DNA of 57,618 bases from contig NZ_MUNZ01000124.1 in the NCBI RefSeq assembly GCF_002001205.1, positions 1-57,618 of the forward strand. The letters are read 5' to 3'. A program made the translations under genes and the position numbers. The notes under the pieces were generated by a model. The model did not search any database. It was not told the origin of the DNA and saw only the letters and a program-made list of their open reading frames with translations. The DNA is from Hydrogenophaga sp. A37 (GTDB taxonomy: Bacteria > Pseudomonadota > Gammaproteobacteria > Burkholderiales > Burkholderiaceae_C). Below, piece by piece: positions 35,188 to 44,445 of this stretch. Numbering within the stretch: position 1 is the stretch's first letter; every line of letters begins with the position of its first letter.

Positions 35188-36252
35188 ATGAACCTCCAGA
35201 AAATCCCCGCCACCGTCATCACCGGTTTCCTCGGTGCGGGCAAGACCACGCTGCTGCGCCACCTGCTCTTGAACGCGCAGGGCAAGCGCATCGCCGTCAT
35301 CGTCAACGAGTTCGGTGAGCTCGGTATCGACGGTGAACTGCTGCGCGCTTGCGGCATCGGCTGCGACGAGAGCGGCGCCGACAACGGCCAGCTGTTCGAG
35401 CTGGCCAACGGCTGCCTGTGCTGCACGGTGCAGGAAGAGTTTGCCCCGGTGATGGAGCTGCTGGCCGCGCGGCGCGACCAGATCGACCACCTCGTCATAG
35501 AGACGTCTGGCCTGGCCCTGCCCAAGCCGCTGGTGCAGGCCTTCCAGTGGCCCAGCCTGCGCAACACCTTCACGGTGGACGCGGTGATCACCGTGGTGGA
35601 CGCGCCCGCCGTGGCCGCCGGCACCTTCGCCGACAACCCGGTGGCGGTGGACGCGCAACGCCGTGCCGACGACAACCTGGACCACGATTCGCCGCTGGCC
35701 GAGCTGTTTGAAGACCAGTTGGCCACGGCCGATCTGGTGGTCATCAACAAGACCGACGGTCTGGACGCGGCCGCGCTGGCGGAGGTGGAGGCCATCATCC
35801 GCAAGGAAACGCCCGCTGGCGTGAAGCTGGTGCACGCGCAACACGGCCGGCTGGACCTGGGTGTGCTGCTGGGTCTGGAGCGTGCGGTGGAAGACGCGAT
35901 CGACGGCCGCAAGACCCACCACGACGAGGAAGAAGACCACGACCACGACGCGTTCGATTCGGTGTCGATCACGCTGGACGTGGCAGACCGCCAGCGCCTG
36001 CTGGACGCGCTGACCGCGCTGGTGCAGCGCCACGAGATCTACCGCGTGAAGGGCTTTGTGGCCCTGCCCGGTGCGGCCATGCGCCTGGTGGTGCAGGGCG
36101 TGGGCCAGCGCTTTGACAGCCACTTCGACCGCCCCTGGCGCGCCGACGACCTGCGCACCACGCGCCTGGTGCTGATCGGCGACCACCTCGACGGCACCGC
36201 CCTGCAAAACGAGCTTCAAGCCGCGCTGCTCGCTGACACCGCCACCGCCTGA
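35188..36252 (+). CDS. cobW: CobW, metal-chaperone GTPase for cobalt
   Basis: 354 aa. G3E GTPase. P-loop GFLGAGKTT (13-21), metal-binding CxCC at Cys76/78/79 in NGCLCC, NKTD guanine-specificity motif (187-190), and a His/Asp-rich loop at about 244-254 (HHDEEEDHDHD). CobW is thought to deliver Co(II) to the cobaltochelatase, and cobN begins 4 bp downstream. Confidence 0.95.
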   Translation: MNLQKIPATVITGFLGAGKTTLLRHLLLNAQGKRIAVIVNEFGELGIDGELLRACGIGCDESGADNGQLFELANGCLCCTVQEEFAPVMELLAARRDQIDHLVIETSGLALPKPLVQAFQWPSLRNTFTVDAVITVVDAPAVAAGTFADNPVAVDAQRRADDNLDHDSPLAELFEDQLATADLVVINKTDGLDAAALAEVEAIIRKETPAGVKLVHAQHGRLDLGVLLGLERAVEDAIDGRKTHHDEEEDHDHDAFDSVSITLDVADRQRLLDALTALVQRHEIYRVKGFVALPGAAMRLVVQGVGQRFDSHFDRPWRADDLRTTRLVLIGDHLDGTALQNELQAALLADTATA

Positions 36253-36256
36253 AGCC

Positions 36257-39200
36257 ATGCACCTGCTCAGCACGCGCCCCGGAGGCCACGTCGAAGACGG
36301 CGGGCAGGGCGTGGTGCGCGTGGCGCAGACGCCGGGCGACATCGTGGTGCTGAGCGCGGCCGACACCACGCTCTCGCTGCTGGCCGACGCGGCCGCCAGC
36401 CTGGGCGACAGCTTTCCCAAAGTGCGACTGGCCAACCTGATGTGGCTGCGCCAGCCCGCGTCCACCGACATGTACGTGGACGACGTGCTGCGCCACGCCG
36501 GCGTGGTGGTGATCGACCACCTGGGCGCCCCCAATGACTGGGCCTATGTGGTGGAGCAGGCCACGTCGCTTGCCGCGAAGCACGGCCAGTGGCTGGCGCT
36601 GTTTTCCGGCGACAACGTGCAAGACCCGCAACTGCTCATGCGCAGCACCGCGCCGCCCGAAGACTGCGACCGGCTCTGGCGCTGCCTGCGCGAAGGTGGG
36701 CGCGACAACGCGCTGGCCTTCTTCTCGCTGATCGGCCACGCCGCCTTCGGGCTCGGTCAGCCGCCATCGCCACCAAAACCCCTGCCGCCGGTGATGCCCT
36801 ACGCGCCGCAGGCCGCTGCGCCCTGGCGCGCGGGCGCGCCCGTGGCGCTGCTGGTGTTCTACCGGGCGCACCTGCAGGCGGGCAACACGGCCGTGTTCGA
36901 CGCCATGCTGGCTGCGCTGACGGACGCCGGCCTCAACGCGCTGGCCGTGGCGGTGGACTCGTTGAAGAACCCGGCCAGCCTGGCCATGCTGCAGACCATG
37001 GCCGCCGATCACGGCGTGGGCGTGGTGCTCAACGCCACCAGCTTTGCCATCGCCTCGCTCGATGGCGGCGACGAAGCCCCTGCGAACGAACCGCTGGCCG
37101 GCGATGCGCCGGTGCTGCAGCTCATCACCGCCGGTTGTTCGCTGGAGCAGTGGCAGGCCGACCCGCACGGCCTGGCGCCGCGCGACCTCGCCATGCAGGT
37201 GGTGCTGCCCGAGGTGGACGGCCGCATCGGCACGCGCGCCATCAGTTTCAAGGGCCTGGCCTGGCGCTGCGAGCGCACCGAGGTGGACGTGGTGCGCTAC
37301 CAGCCCGAGCCCGAGCGCATTGCCTTCGTGGCCGAGCTGGCGCGCCGCTGGTGCGTGTTGCGTGAGAAGCCGAACGCCAGCAAACGCATCGCCCTCATCC
37401 TGGCCAACTACCCCAACGACGACGCGCGCCTGGCCAACGGTGTGGGGCTGGACACGCCCGCCTCCACCGTGCTGGTGCTGCAGGCCTTGCGCGACGCGGG
37501 TTACGGCACCGGCGAGCTGCCCGACAACGGCGACGCGCTGATGGCGCAACTGGTGCGGGGCGTCACCAACAACCTCGACAGCAACCACCATCGACCCGCA
37601 GGCCAGAGCCTGGCGATGGCCGATTACCTGGCCGACTTTCACCGCTTGCCGCCCGACAGCCAGCAAGCGGTGAACGCGCTGTGGGGGCCGCCCGAACACG
37701 ACCCGATGCAACGCAGCGGCCGCTTCATGGTGCCGGGCCAGCGCCTGGGCCAGGTGTTCGTGGGCATACAACCCGCGCGCGGCCGCGATCTGGACTTGGT
37801 GGCGAGTTACCACGACGCCGACCTCGTGCCCACCCACGGCTACCTCGCCTTCTATTTCTGGCTGCGCCGCGCCTTCGTGGTGGACGCGGTGGTGCACGTG
37901 GGCAAACACGGCAACCTCGAATGGCTGCCCGGCAAGAGCGTGGCGCTGGGTGCGGCCTGCTGGCCCGATGCCATCCTGGGTCCGCTGCCGCACCTCTACC
38001 CCTTCATCGTGAACGACCCGGGCGAAGGCAGCCAGGCCAAGCGCCGCACGCAGGCGGTGATCATCGACCACCTGATGCCCCCGCTGACCCGCGCCGAGAC
38101 CTACGGGCCGCTGCAGGAGCTGGAGCGGCAGATGGACGAGTACTACGAGGCGCTGTCGCTCGACCCGCGCCGCGCGAAGCTGCTGCGCGAAAGCATCCTG
38201 CAGCAGGTGCTCAAACACCAACTGCACCAGGAGCTCGGCTTCCTGGCGCCGGCCGACGAGGCACAGCGCGAGCAGTTGCTGGCGCGGCTCGATGCCTACC
38301 TGTGCGAGATCAAGGAATCGCAGATCCGCGACGGCCTGCACATCTTCGGCCGCTCGCCGCAGGGCCGCCAGCGCACCGACACGCTGGTCGCGCTCGCCCG
38401 CTTCCCCGGTGGCCAGGCGGCGGGGCAGGGCAGCCTGCTCGTGGCACTGGCACACGACCTGGGCCTGGAGGGCTTCGACCCGCTTAACCCCGAGTGGGCG
38501 GACGCCTGGAGCGGCCCGCGCCCCGAGGCCTTGCAGGTTCTCAGCGACGAACCCTGGCGCCACGCGGGCCACACGCGCGAGCGGCTGGAGCTGCTGGCCA
38601 TCGCGTTCGTCACGGAGCACCTGGGCAGCGAAGACACGACGCTCGACGCGCAAGCCTGGCCACACACCGCGCCCGTGATCCAGCGCATGCGCCAGACGCT
38701 GGCGCCGCGCCTGGACGCCTGCGGCCCGAACGAGATCGAGCAGTTGATGCGCGGGCTCTCGGGCCGCTTCGTGCCCGCCGGCCCGAGCGGCGCGCCCTCG
38801 CGCGGCCGGCCCGACGTGCTGCCCACCGGGCGAAATTTCTATTCGGTGGACACGCGCGCCGTGCCCACGCCCACCGCCTACGCCATGGGTGCGCTGGCGG
38901 CCGAGCGCGTGATCGAGCGCCACCTGCAGGACCACGGCAACTTCCCCCGCGCCATCGGCCTCTCGGTCTGGGGCACCAGCACCATGCGCACCGGCGGCGA
39001 AGACATCGGTCAGGCCTTCGCGCTGCTGGGTGTGCGGCCCAAGTGGGCACCGGGCAGCCACCGGGTGGTGGACATCGAGGTGCTGCCCATGGCCATCAGG
39101 AACCGGCCGCGCATCGACGTGACCCTGCGCGTTTCGGGCTTCTTCCGCGATGCGTTTCCGAACGTGATCGACCTGTTCGACACCGCGGTGCGCGCCGTCG

Positions 39201-40057
39201 CTGCGATTCCGGAAGACGACGAGCCGGACGACGTGAACCCGATTCGCGCCCGTGTGCGGCGCGAGGCCGCTGCCGCGGTGGCGGCCGGCGCGGCGGCCGA
39301 AGATGCGCAGCGCAGCGCCACCTGGCGCGTGTTCGGTCCGCGCCCGGGCGGCTACGGCGCGGGCCTGCAAGAGCTGATCGCCAGCGGCCGCTGGAACGAA
39401 CAGGCCGACCTCGCCCAGGCCTACCTGCGCGCCGGCGCTTTCGCCTACGGGCAAGACGGCCATGGCAGCGCCGCGCGCGCGGCCTTCGAGCAGCGGCTGG
39501 CGCTGGTGGACGCGGTGCTGCACAACCAGGACAACCGCGAGCACGACATCCTCGACTCCGACGACTACTACCAGTTCCAGGGCGGCATGGCCTCGGCCGT
39601 GCAGCACCTGGCCGGTGCGCCCGCCGCGCTGTACCACGGCGACTTCAGCACGCCCGGCGCGCCGCGCGTGCGCACCCTGGGTGAAGAGGTGGCGCGCGTG
39701 GTGCGCGCGCGCGCCGTCAACCCGAAGTGGATCGATGGCGTGAAGCGCCACGGCTACAAGGGCGCGTTCGAGATGGCCGCCACGGTGGACTACCTGTTCG
39801 CCTTCGACGCCACCACCGGCGTGGTCGGCGACCACCAGTACGCGCTGGTGGCCGACGCTTATGTGCACGACGACGCCACCCGCGATTTCCTGCAGCAACA
39901 CAACCCGCTGGCCTTGCGCAGGATCGGCGAACGCCTGCTCGAGGCGATGCAGCGCGGCCTGTGGGCCGAGCCGGGCGAGCACCGCGAACGCATCGAACAG
40001 ACCCTGCTTGAGCTGGAACACCGGCTTGAAACCCAGGGTGAAGGACCTCTGACATGA
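36257..40057 (+). CDS. cobN: Cobaltochelatase large subunit CobN
   Basis: 1266 aa, normal length for aerobic-pathway CobN. Inserts Co(II) into hydrogenobyrinic acid a,c-diamide. The hallmark HVGKHGNLEWLPGKSVALG lies near residue 550, and the CobN/BchH-type 'GRNFYSVDTRAVPTPTAY' segment follows near residue 860. The stop overlaps the next gene by 4 nt (ATGA). That gene encodes a ChlI-like ATPase instead of the CobS found in Pseudomonas denitrificans. Confidence 0.97.
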   Translation: MHLLSTRPGGHVEDGGQGVVRVAQTPGDIVVLSAADTTLSLLADAAASLGDSFPKVRLANLMWLRQPASTDMYVDDVLRHAGVVVIDHLGAPNDWAYVVEQATSLAAKHGQWLALFSGDNVQDPQLLMRSTAPPEDCDRLWRCLREGGRDNALAFFSLIGHAAFGLGQPPSPPKPLPPVMPYAPQAAAPWRAGAPVALLVFYRAHLQAGNTAVFDAMLAALTDAGLNALAVAVDSLKNPASLAMLQTMAADHGVGVVLNATSFAIASLDGGDEAPANEPLAGDAPVLQLITAGCSLEQWQADPHGLAPRDLAMQVVLPEVDGRIGTRAISFKGLAWRCERTEVDVVRYQPEPERIAFVAELARRWCVLREKPNASKRIALILANYPNDDARLANGVGLDTPASTVLVLQALRDAGYGTGELPDNGDALMAQLVRGVTNNLDSNHHRPAGQSLAMADYLADFHRLPPDSQQAVNALWGPPEHDPMQRSGRFMVPGQRLGQVFVGIQPARGRDLDLVASYHDADLVPTHGYLAFYFWLRRAFVVDAVVHVGKHGNLEWLPGKSVALGAACWPDAILGPLPHLYPFIVNDPGEGSQAKRRTQAVIIDHLMPPLTRAETYGPLQELERQMDEYYEALSLDPRRAKLLRESILQQVLKHQLHQELGFLAPADEAQREQLLARLDAYLCEIKESQIRDGLHIFGRSPQGRQRTDTLVALARFPGGQAAGQGSLLVALAHDLGLEGFDPLNPEWADAWSGPRPEALQVLSDEPWRHAGHTRERLELLAIAFVTEHLGSEDTTLDAQAWPHTAPVIQRMRQTLAPRLDACGPNEIEQLMRGLSGRFVPAGPSGAPSRGRPDVLPTGRNFYSVDTRAVPTPTAYAMGALAAERVIERHLQDHGNFPRAIGLSVWGTSTMRTGGEDIGQAFALLGVRPKWAPGSHRVVDIEVLPMAIRNRPRIDVTLRVSGFFRDAFPNVIDLFDTAVRAVAAIPEDDEPDDVNPIRARVRREAAAAVAAGAAAEDAQRSATWRVFGPRPGGYGAGLQELIASGRWNEQADLAQAYLRAGAFAYGQDGHGSAARAAFEQRLALVDAVLHNQDNREHDILDSDDYYQFQGGMASAVQHLAGAPAALYHGDFSTPGAPRVRTLGEEVARVVRARAVNPKWIDGVKRHGYKGAFEMAATVDYLFAFDATTGVVGDHQYALVADAYVHDDATRDFLQQHNPLALRRIGERLLEAMQRGLWAEPGEHRERIEQTLLELEHRLETQGEGPLT

Positions 40058-41103
40058 CGCAAAACCCCCTCCACACCGAACGGGCACCCGACCCAGGCTT
40101 CCCCTTCTCCGCCCTGGTGGGTCATCCCGAACTGCGCCTGGCCTTGCTGCTCGCTGCGGTGGACCCGGCCATTGGCGGCGTGCTGATCAGCGGCCCGCGC
40201 GGCACCGCCAAATCGACCGCGGCGAGGGCCCTGGCGGCGCTGTTGCCGGGCGCACCCTTCGTCAGCCTGCCGCTGGCCGCCAGCGTGGAGCAACTGGTGG
40301 GCACGCTCAACCTGGAAGGCGCGCTGCGCGACGGGCAGGTGCGCCTGGCGCCGGGCATGGTGGCCCGCGCCGATGGCGGCGTGCTGTATGTGGACGAGGT
40401 CAACCTGCTGCCCGACGCGCTGGTGGACGCGCTCCTGGACGTGGCCGCCAGCGGCGTCAACACCGTCGAGCGCGACGGCATTTCGCACCAGCACGCGGCG
40501 CGCTTTGTGCTCGTGGGCACCATGAACCCGGAAGAGGGCGAGCTGCGTGCGCAACTGCTCGACCGCTTCGGCCTCTGCGTGGCACTGGACAACCCGGCCA
40601 CCCCCGAGCTGCGCCAGGCCATCGTGCGCGCCCGTCTGGCGTTTGACCAGAACCCGCAGGCCGTGCATCGGCAGCAGGCCGCAGCGCAGGCTGCGCTGGT
40701 CAACCGCCTGGCTGCTGCCCGGTTGGCCCTGGCGCAGCTGGACTGGCCCGACGCCGTGCTGGCCCACGCCACCGGCCTGGCCCTGGCGGCCGGTGCGGAT
40801 GGCGTGCGCGGCGATCTGGTGCTGCTCAAGGCGGCGCGGGCCCACGCCGCCTGGCAAGGCCAGTCGACCGTGAGCGTGGCCGATGTGGACACCGTGGCCG
40901 AGCTGGCCCTGGTCCACCGCCGCCAGCAGACCGCACCACCCCCACCGGCGTTCCGGGCATCCACCGCGCCACAGGCGTCAGGCCCCACGCAGGCGCCGGC
41001 CACTGACCACGCCACAAACGGCGACTGGGGTGCGCTGCCACCGCAAGCCGAAGGCATGGCCGCGCTGCGGCCCACGGGAGGGCTTGTCGCAAAAAAAGCC
41101 TGA
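40054..41103 (+). CDS. ChlI/BchI-like AAA+ chelatase subunit partnering CobN
   Basis: 349 aa. AAA+ ATPase with Walker A GPRGTAKST (47-55), Walker B GVLYVDEVNLL (109-119) and the 'GTMNPEEGELRAQLLDRFGL' segment typical of Mg-chelatase subunit I. The last 65 residues are low complexity (Pro/Ala/Thr). With the VWA protein that follows, it probably provides the ATP-driven motor for cobalt insertion by CobN. It is translationally coupled to cobN. Confidence 0.88.
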   Translation: MTQNPLHTERAPDPGFPFSALVGHPELRLALLLAAVDPAIGGVLISGPRGTAKSTAARALAALLPGAPFVSLPLAASVEQLVGTLNLEGALRDGQVRLAPGMVARADGGVLYVDEVNLLPDALVDALLDVAASGVNTVERDGISHQHAARFVLVGTMNPEEGELRAQLLDRFGLCVALDNPATPELRQAIVRARLAFDQNPQAVHRQQAAAQAALVNRLAAARLALAQLDWPDAVLAHATGLALAAGADGVRGDLVLLKAARAHAAWQGQSTVSVADVDTVAELALVHRRQQTAPPPPAFRASTAPQASGPTQAPATDHATNGDWGALPPQAEGMAALRPTGGLVAKKA

Positions 41104-41111
41104 GCCACCCC

Positions 41112-41792
41112 GTGGGGCGGGCGCCCGTGGTGCCCGGCCTGCGGCGGTGGCCCGCCCACACAGCCGCGCTGGCGCCACGCCTGGCTTCAGCCGAGCGTCC
41201 GGTGCAAGCTGAAGACGCCGCGCGCATCCACTGGCCACGCACCCTGGTGCGCAAGGGGCCTGAGCGCTTGCGGCCTGAGCACCTGCAACGCGTGCGGCCG
41301 CCGGCCGAGGTGGGGGCCCTGCACCTGATTGCACTGGACAATTCCGGTTCCATGCGCAGCGCTGCGCGCCTGGCCCAGGCCAAGGCATTTGCGGCCAGCC
41401 TGGTGGACGATGCCGCCCGCGCGGGCACTCATGCGGCTCTGCTGCTGTTTGGCGGGCAGGGTGTGCAGTGGCTCCAGAACGCGGCCCCCGCGCGGCGTGC
41501 GGCCATCGGCCGCATCGGCCGCCTGGGGGGCGGAGGCGGCACGCCACTGGCCGAAGCGCTGCGTCAGGCGCAGAACGAGCTGCAGGCGTTCCGCCGTCGG
41601 CACGGAGCGGCACCGCGCACGCTGTGGCTGCTCACCGATGGCCGCAGCCTGGAGCGACCCGCGGCGCCGCCGGCCGCTGACCATGTGGTGATCGTCGATT
41701 TCGACGACCCGATGCGCCCGCTGGGCCGCTGCCGCGACTGGGCCCGGCACTGGGGTGCCGAATGGCGCCGTCCCCTGACCACCCTTGATTGA
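41112..41792 (+). CDS. Short ChlD-like von Willebrand A domain protein
   Basis: 226 aa, starting at GTG 41112. MIDAS motif DNSGS at residues 76-80, followed by 'GGGGTPLAEALRQA' and 'LWLLTDGRS'. It equals only the C-terminal VWA half of ChlD/BchD; the AAA+-like N-terminal domain is missing, although the first 60 residues (Pro/Arg-rich) resemble the linker. It lies 8 bp after the ChlI-like gene. Likely third subunit of the cobaltochelatase. Confidence 0.82.
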   Translation: MGRAPVVPGLRRWPAHTAALAPRLASAERPVQAEDAARIHWPRTLVRKGPERLRPEHLQRVRPPAEVGALHLIALDNSGSMRSAARLAQAKAFAASLVDDAARAGTHAALLLFGGQGVQWLQNAAPARRAAIGRIGRLGGGGGTPLAEALRQAQNELQAFRRRHGAAPRTLWLLTDGRSLERPAAPPAADHVVIVDFDDPMRPLGRCRDWARHWGAEWRRPLTTLD

Positions 41793-41807
41793 GAACCCAT
41801 TGCCCAC

Positions 41808-42200
41808 ATGACCGAACTCATCATCTGCACCACCTGCCGAACCGCTGAGACACCGCGCGACCAGCAGGCGGCCGGCGAGATCCTGTTCCACGCCGTTCAG
41901 GCCGAACAGGCCTTTGGCGATCAGCCCGAATGGGCGGCCGTGCGCGTGCGTGGCGTGGCCTGCACCGCCGGCTGCTCGCGCGCCTGCACCGTGGCCTTCC
42001 AGGCACCGGGCAAGCACAGCTACCAGTTTGGCGACCTCGCACCCGCAGAAGGAGTTGCCCAGCAGTTGCTCGACTGCGCCGTGATGCACCACCGGGCGCC
42101 CGATGGCAACCTCGCCCGCGATGCGCGCCCACCGTTGTTGCGCAACGGCATCTTGTGCCGCCTGCCGCCCACCGTGATCACCGGTGGAGAAGCCCCATGA
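41808..42200 (+). CDS. DUF1636 family cysteine-rich protein
   Basis: 130 aa. Thioredoxin-like-ferredoxin type: N-terminal pair C7-x2-C10 (ICTTCRT), then C52, C56 and C60 in ACTAGCSRAC, a pattern that can hold a [2Fe-2S] cluster or a metal. DUF1636 genes recur in B12 loci but have no proven role. Sitting between the chelatase subunits and bluB, it might supply electrons or handle cobalt. That is inference only. Confidence 0.82.
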   Translation: MTELIICTTCRTAETPRDQQAAGEILFHAVQAEQAFGDQPEWAAVRVRGVACTAGCSRACTVAFQAPGKHSYQFGDLAPAEGVAQQLLDCAVMHHRAPDGNLARDARPPLLRNGILCRLPPTVITGGEAP

Positions 42201-42218
42201 CGATCCAGGTGGCATGAC

Positions 42219-42908
42219 GTGACCCAGGCGACCACCTCCGATCAGGCTTTTTCTCCGGCCGAGCGCGATGCCGTGTATCGAGCCATCTTCGAGCGCCGCG
42301 ACATGCGGCACTTCGCGGGGGGTACGGTCGCGCCCGAGCGGATGCGCCGACTGCTCACCGCCGCGCACCACGCGCCCAGCGTGGGGTTCATGCAGCCATG
42401 GCGCTTCGTTCGCGTGGCTTCGCGCGCACTGCGGGCCGAGCTGCACGGGCTTGTGGAGCAGGAGCGCATGGAAACCGCCCAGGCTCTGGGCGAGCGCTCG
42501 GAGGCATTTCTGCGCCTGAAGGTCGAAGGCTTGATGGACGCTGCCGAGGTCTGGGTGGTGGCGCTCGCAGAGGACCGTGAAAGGCATGTGTTTGGCCGCC
42601 GGACCCTGCCGCAGATGGACCTCGCCTCGACCGCCTGCGCGATCCAGAACCTGTGGCTGGCCGCCCGCGCCGAGGGCCTGGGCATGGGCTGGGTATCGAT
42701 GTTCGATCCGGTGGCGGTGGCGGCGCTGCTGGGCATGCCCGACAGTGCCGAGCCCGTGGCCGTTTTGTGCATCGGCCCGGTGCAGCATTTCTATGAGGAG
42801 CCGATGCTCCAGCAGCAGCGCTGGGCCCAGCGCTGCGCATTGGACAATATGCTGTTTGAAAACGCCTGGGGCCAGCCCTTGGGCACCCGCGAATCGGTGA
42901 CGGGGTGA
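42219..42908 (+). CDS. bluB: 5,6-Dimethylbenzimidazole synthase BluB
   Basis: 229 aa. Flavin-destroying nitroreductase-fold enzyme that makes the lower ligand DMB from FMNH2 and O2. Recognised by 'FERRDMRHF' near residue 25, 'HHAPSVGFMQPWRFV' and the C-terminal 'WAQRCALDNMLFENAWG'. It starts with GTG at 42219 (no in-frame ATG nearby). Presence of BluB means the cell can make true cobalamin under oxic conditions; its partner CobT is encoded at 51343. Confidence 0.94.
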   Translation: MTQATTSDQAFSPAERDAVYRAIFERRDMRHFAGGTVAPERMRRLLTAAHHAPSVGFMQPWRFVRVASRALRAELHGLVEQERMETAQALGERSEAFLRLKVEGLMDAAEVWVVALAEDRERHVFGRRTLPQMDLASTACAIQNLWLAARAEGLGMGWVSMFDPVAVAALLGMPDSAEPVAVLCIGPVQHFYEEPMLQQQRWAQRCALDNMLFENAWGQPLGTRESVTG

Positions 42909-42941
42909 CCCCACCGCTGCTTGAACTTTGAGGAGACCACG

Positions 42942-43979
42942 ATGACGACCAACACCACCCTGCTGCCTTCCACCGAGCAGACCCTGCATTTCCACGCCCC
43001 GCGCAAAGCCGCAACGCCATCTGTCGAGGCCCGCCAGCAGGCCTGGCCAGTGGCCGAGGTGCAGGCCCTGCTGGACCTGCCGTTTCCCGAACTGATGCAC
43101 CGCGCCCAGACCGTGCACCGCGAGCACCACGACCCGACCCACATGGAGCTGGCCACGCTGCTGTCCATCAAGACCGGCGGCTGCCCCGAAGACTGCGGCT
43201 ACTGCCCCCAGTCGGTGCACCACGAGACCGGTGTGCCCGCCACCAAGATGATGACGCCCGAGGAAGTGCGCGAAGCCGTGCTCGGCGCCAAGGCGGCCGG
43301 TGCCTCGCGCTTCTGCATGGGCGCGGCCTGGCGGGCGCCCAACGACCGCGACCTGGAGAAGGTCGAGGAGCTGGTGCGCGTGATCAAGGACGAGGGCCTG
43401 GAGGCTTGCTGCACCCTGGGCATGCTCACGGGCGACCAGGCGCAACGCCTCAAGGGCGCGGGCCTGGACTACTACAACCACAACCTGGACACCGCACCCG
43501 AGCTGTACGGCGACATCATCACCACGCGCGACTACCAGGACCGGCTGGACACCCTGGGCCACGTGCGCGGGGCGGGCATCCATGTGTGCAGCGGCGGCAT
43601 CGTGGGCATGGGCGAATCCCGCGCCGGGCGCGCCGGCCTGATCGCGCAGCTGGCCAACCTGGCGCCGTACCCCGAGTCGGTGCCGATCAACCACCTGGTG
43701 AAGGTGCCGGGCACGCCGCTGGCCGACGAGCCCGACCTCGACCCGCTGGAGTTCGTGCGCACGGTGGCCGTGGCCCGCATCACCATGCCCAAGGCCAAGG
43801 TGCGCCTGTCGGCCGGGCGCCGGCAGATGGGCGAATCGACCCAGGTGCTGTGCTTCCTGGCCGGTGCCAACTCCATCTTCTATGGCGACAAGCTGCTGGT
43901 GACCGGCAACCCCGACGTGGAGGCCGACCAGGACCTGCTGACCCGCGTGGGCATGCACACCACACGCGCGCACGCCTGA
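42942..43979 (+). CDS. bioB: Biotin synthase
   Basis: 345 aa. Radical SAM enzyme that inserts sulfur into dethiobiotin. The CxxxCxxC cluster motif is at Cys81/85/88 (CPEDCGYC); the SAM-side and [2Fe-2S] ligand segments are also intact ('RFCMGAAWR', 'EACCTLGML', '[10 protein letters not shown]'). Start at 42942, preceded by a strong GAGGAG site; a TTG 21 nt upstream was rejected. It follows bluB after 33 bp, opening a biotin/pantothenate block inside the B12 locus. Confidence 0.97.
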   Translation: MTTNTTLLPSTEQTLHFHAPRKAATPSVEARQQAWPVAEVQALLDLPFPELMHRAQTVHREHHDPTHMELATLLSIKTGGCPEDCGYCPQSVHHETGVPATKMMTPEEVREAVLGAKAAGASRFCMGAAWRAPNDRDLEKVEELVRVIKDEGLEACCTLGMLTGDQAQRLKGAGLDYYNHNLDTAPELYGDIITTRDYQDRLDTLGHVRGAGIHVCSGGIVGMGESRAGRAGLIAQLANLAPYPESVPINHLVKVPGTPLADEPDLDPLEFVRTVAVARITMPKAKVRLSAGRRQMGESTQVLCFLAGANSIFYGDKLLVTGNPDVEADQDLLTRVGMHTTRAHA

Positions 43980-44028
43980 CTTTGGCCTTGTCGATGGCCG
44001 AGACCCCCTGAGTTCAAGGAGATCCCTC

Positions 44029-44445
44029 ATGTTCCGCACCCTGCTGAAATCCAAAATCCACCGCGCCACCGTCACCCACTGCGAGCTGCACTACGAAGGC
44101 TCCTGCGGCATCGACGAGGACCTGCTGGAGGCGAGCAACATCCGCCCCAACGAACAGGTGCACATCTGGAACATCAACAACGGCGAACGGTTTATCACCT
44201 ACGCCATCAAGTCGCCGCGCGGCAGCGGCATCATTTCGCTCAACGGCTCGGCCGCCCGGCGCGCCAGCGTGGGCGACCTGGTGATCATCGCGGCCTTCGG
44301 CATGGTGCACGAAGACAAGCTCGACGAGGTGATCCCCAAGCTGGTGTTTCCCGACGCCGCCAACCGCATCGTCGAGACCCGCAGCGAACCCGCCGGTCCC
44401 CAGGCCGGCGACCCGGTCATCCTGCCCCTGGGCGCCGAGCTTTGA
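44029..44445 (+). CDS. panD: Aspartate 1-decarboxylase PanD
   Basis: 138 aa proenzyme. It self-cleaves between Gly24 and Ser25 (EGSCGID) to create the pyruvoyl group, then makes beta-alanine for pantothenate and CoA. All residues around the cleavage site are typical. It is placed between bioB and bioA, an unusual mixing of pantothenate and biotin genes. The stop overlaps the bioA start (TTGA). Confidence 0.95.
   Translation: MFRTLLKSKIHRATVTHCELHYEGSCGIDEDLLEASNIRPNEQVHIWNINNGERFITYAIKSPRGSGIISLNGSAARRASVGDLVIIAAFGMVHEDKLDEVIPKLVFPDAANRIVETRSEPAGPQAGDPVILPLGAEL

Noticed and set aside
35969..40087. 1372-codon minus-strand open frame across cobN
   Set aside because: Antisense to cobN, no domain, and no ribosome-binding or promoter evidence.
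42197..42217. Six-codon open frame (ATG at 42197) between the DUF1636 gene and bluB
   Set aside because: Too short to support as a gene; it could be a coupling leader but nothing shows that.
41187..44075. 962-codon minus-strand open frame across the ChlD-like gene to bioB
   Set aside because: It spans several unrelated genes that are well supported on the plus strand.
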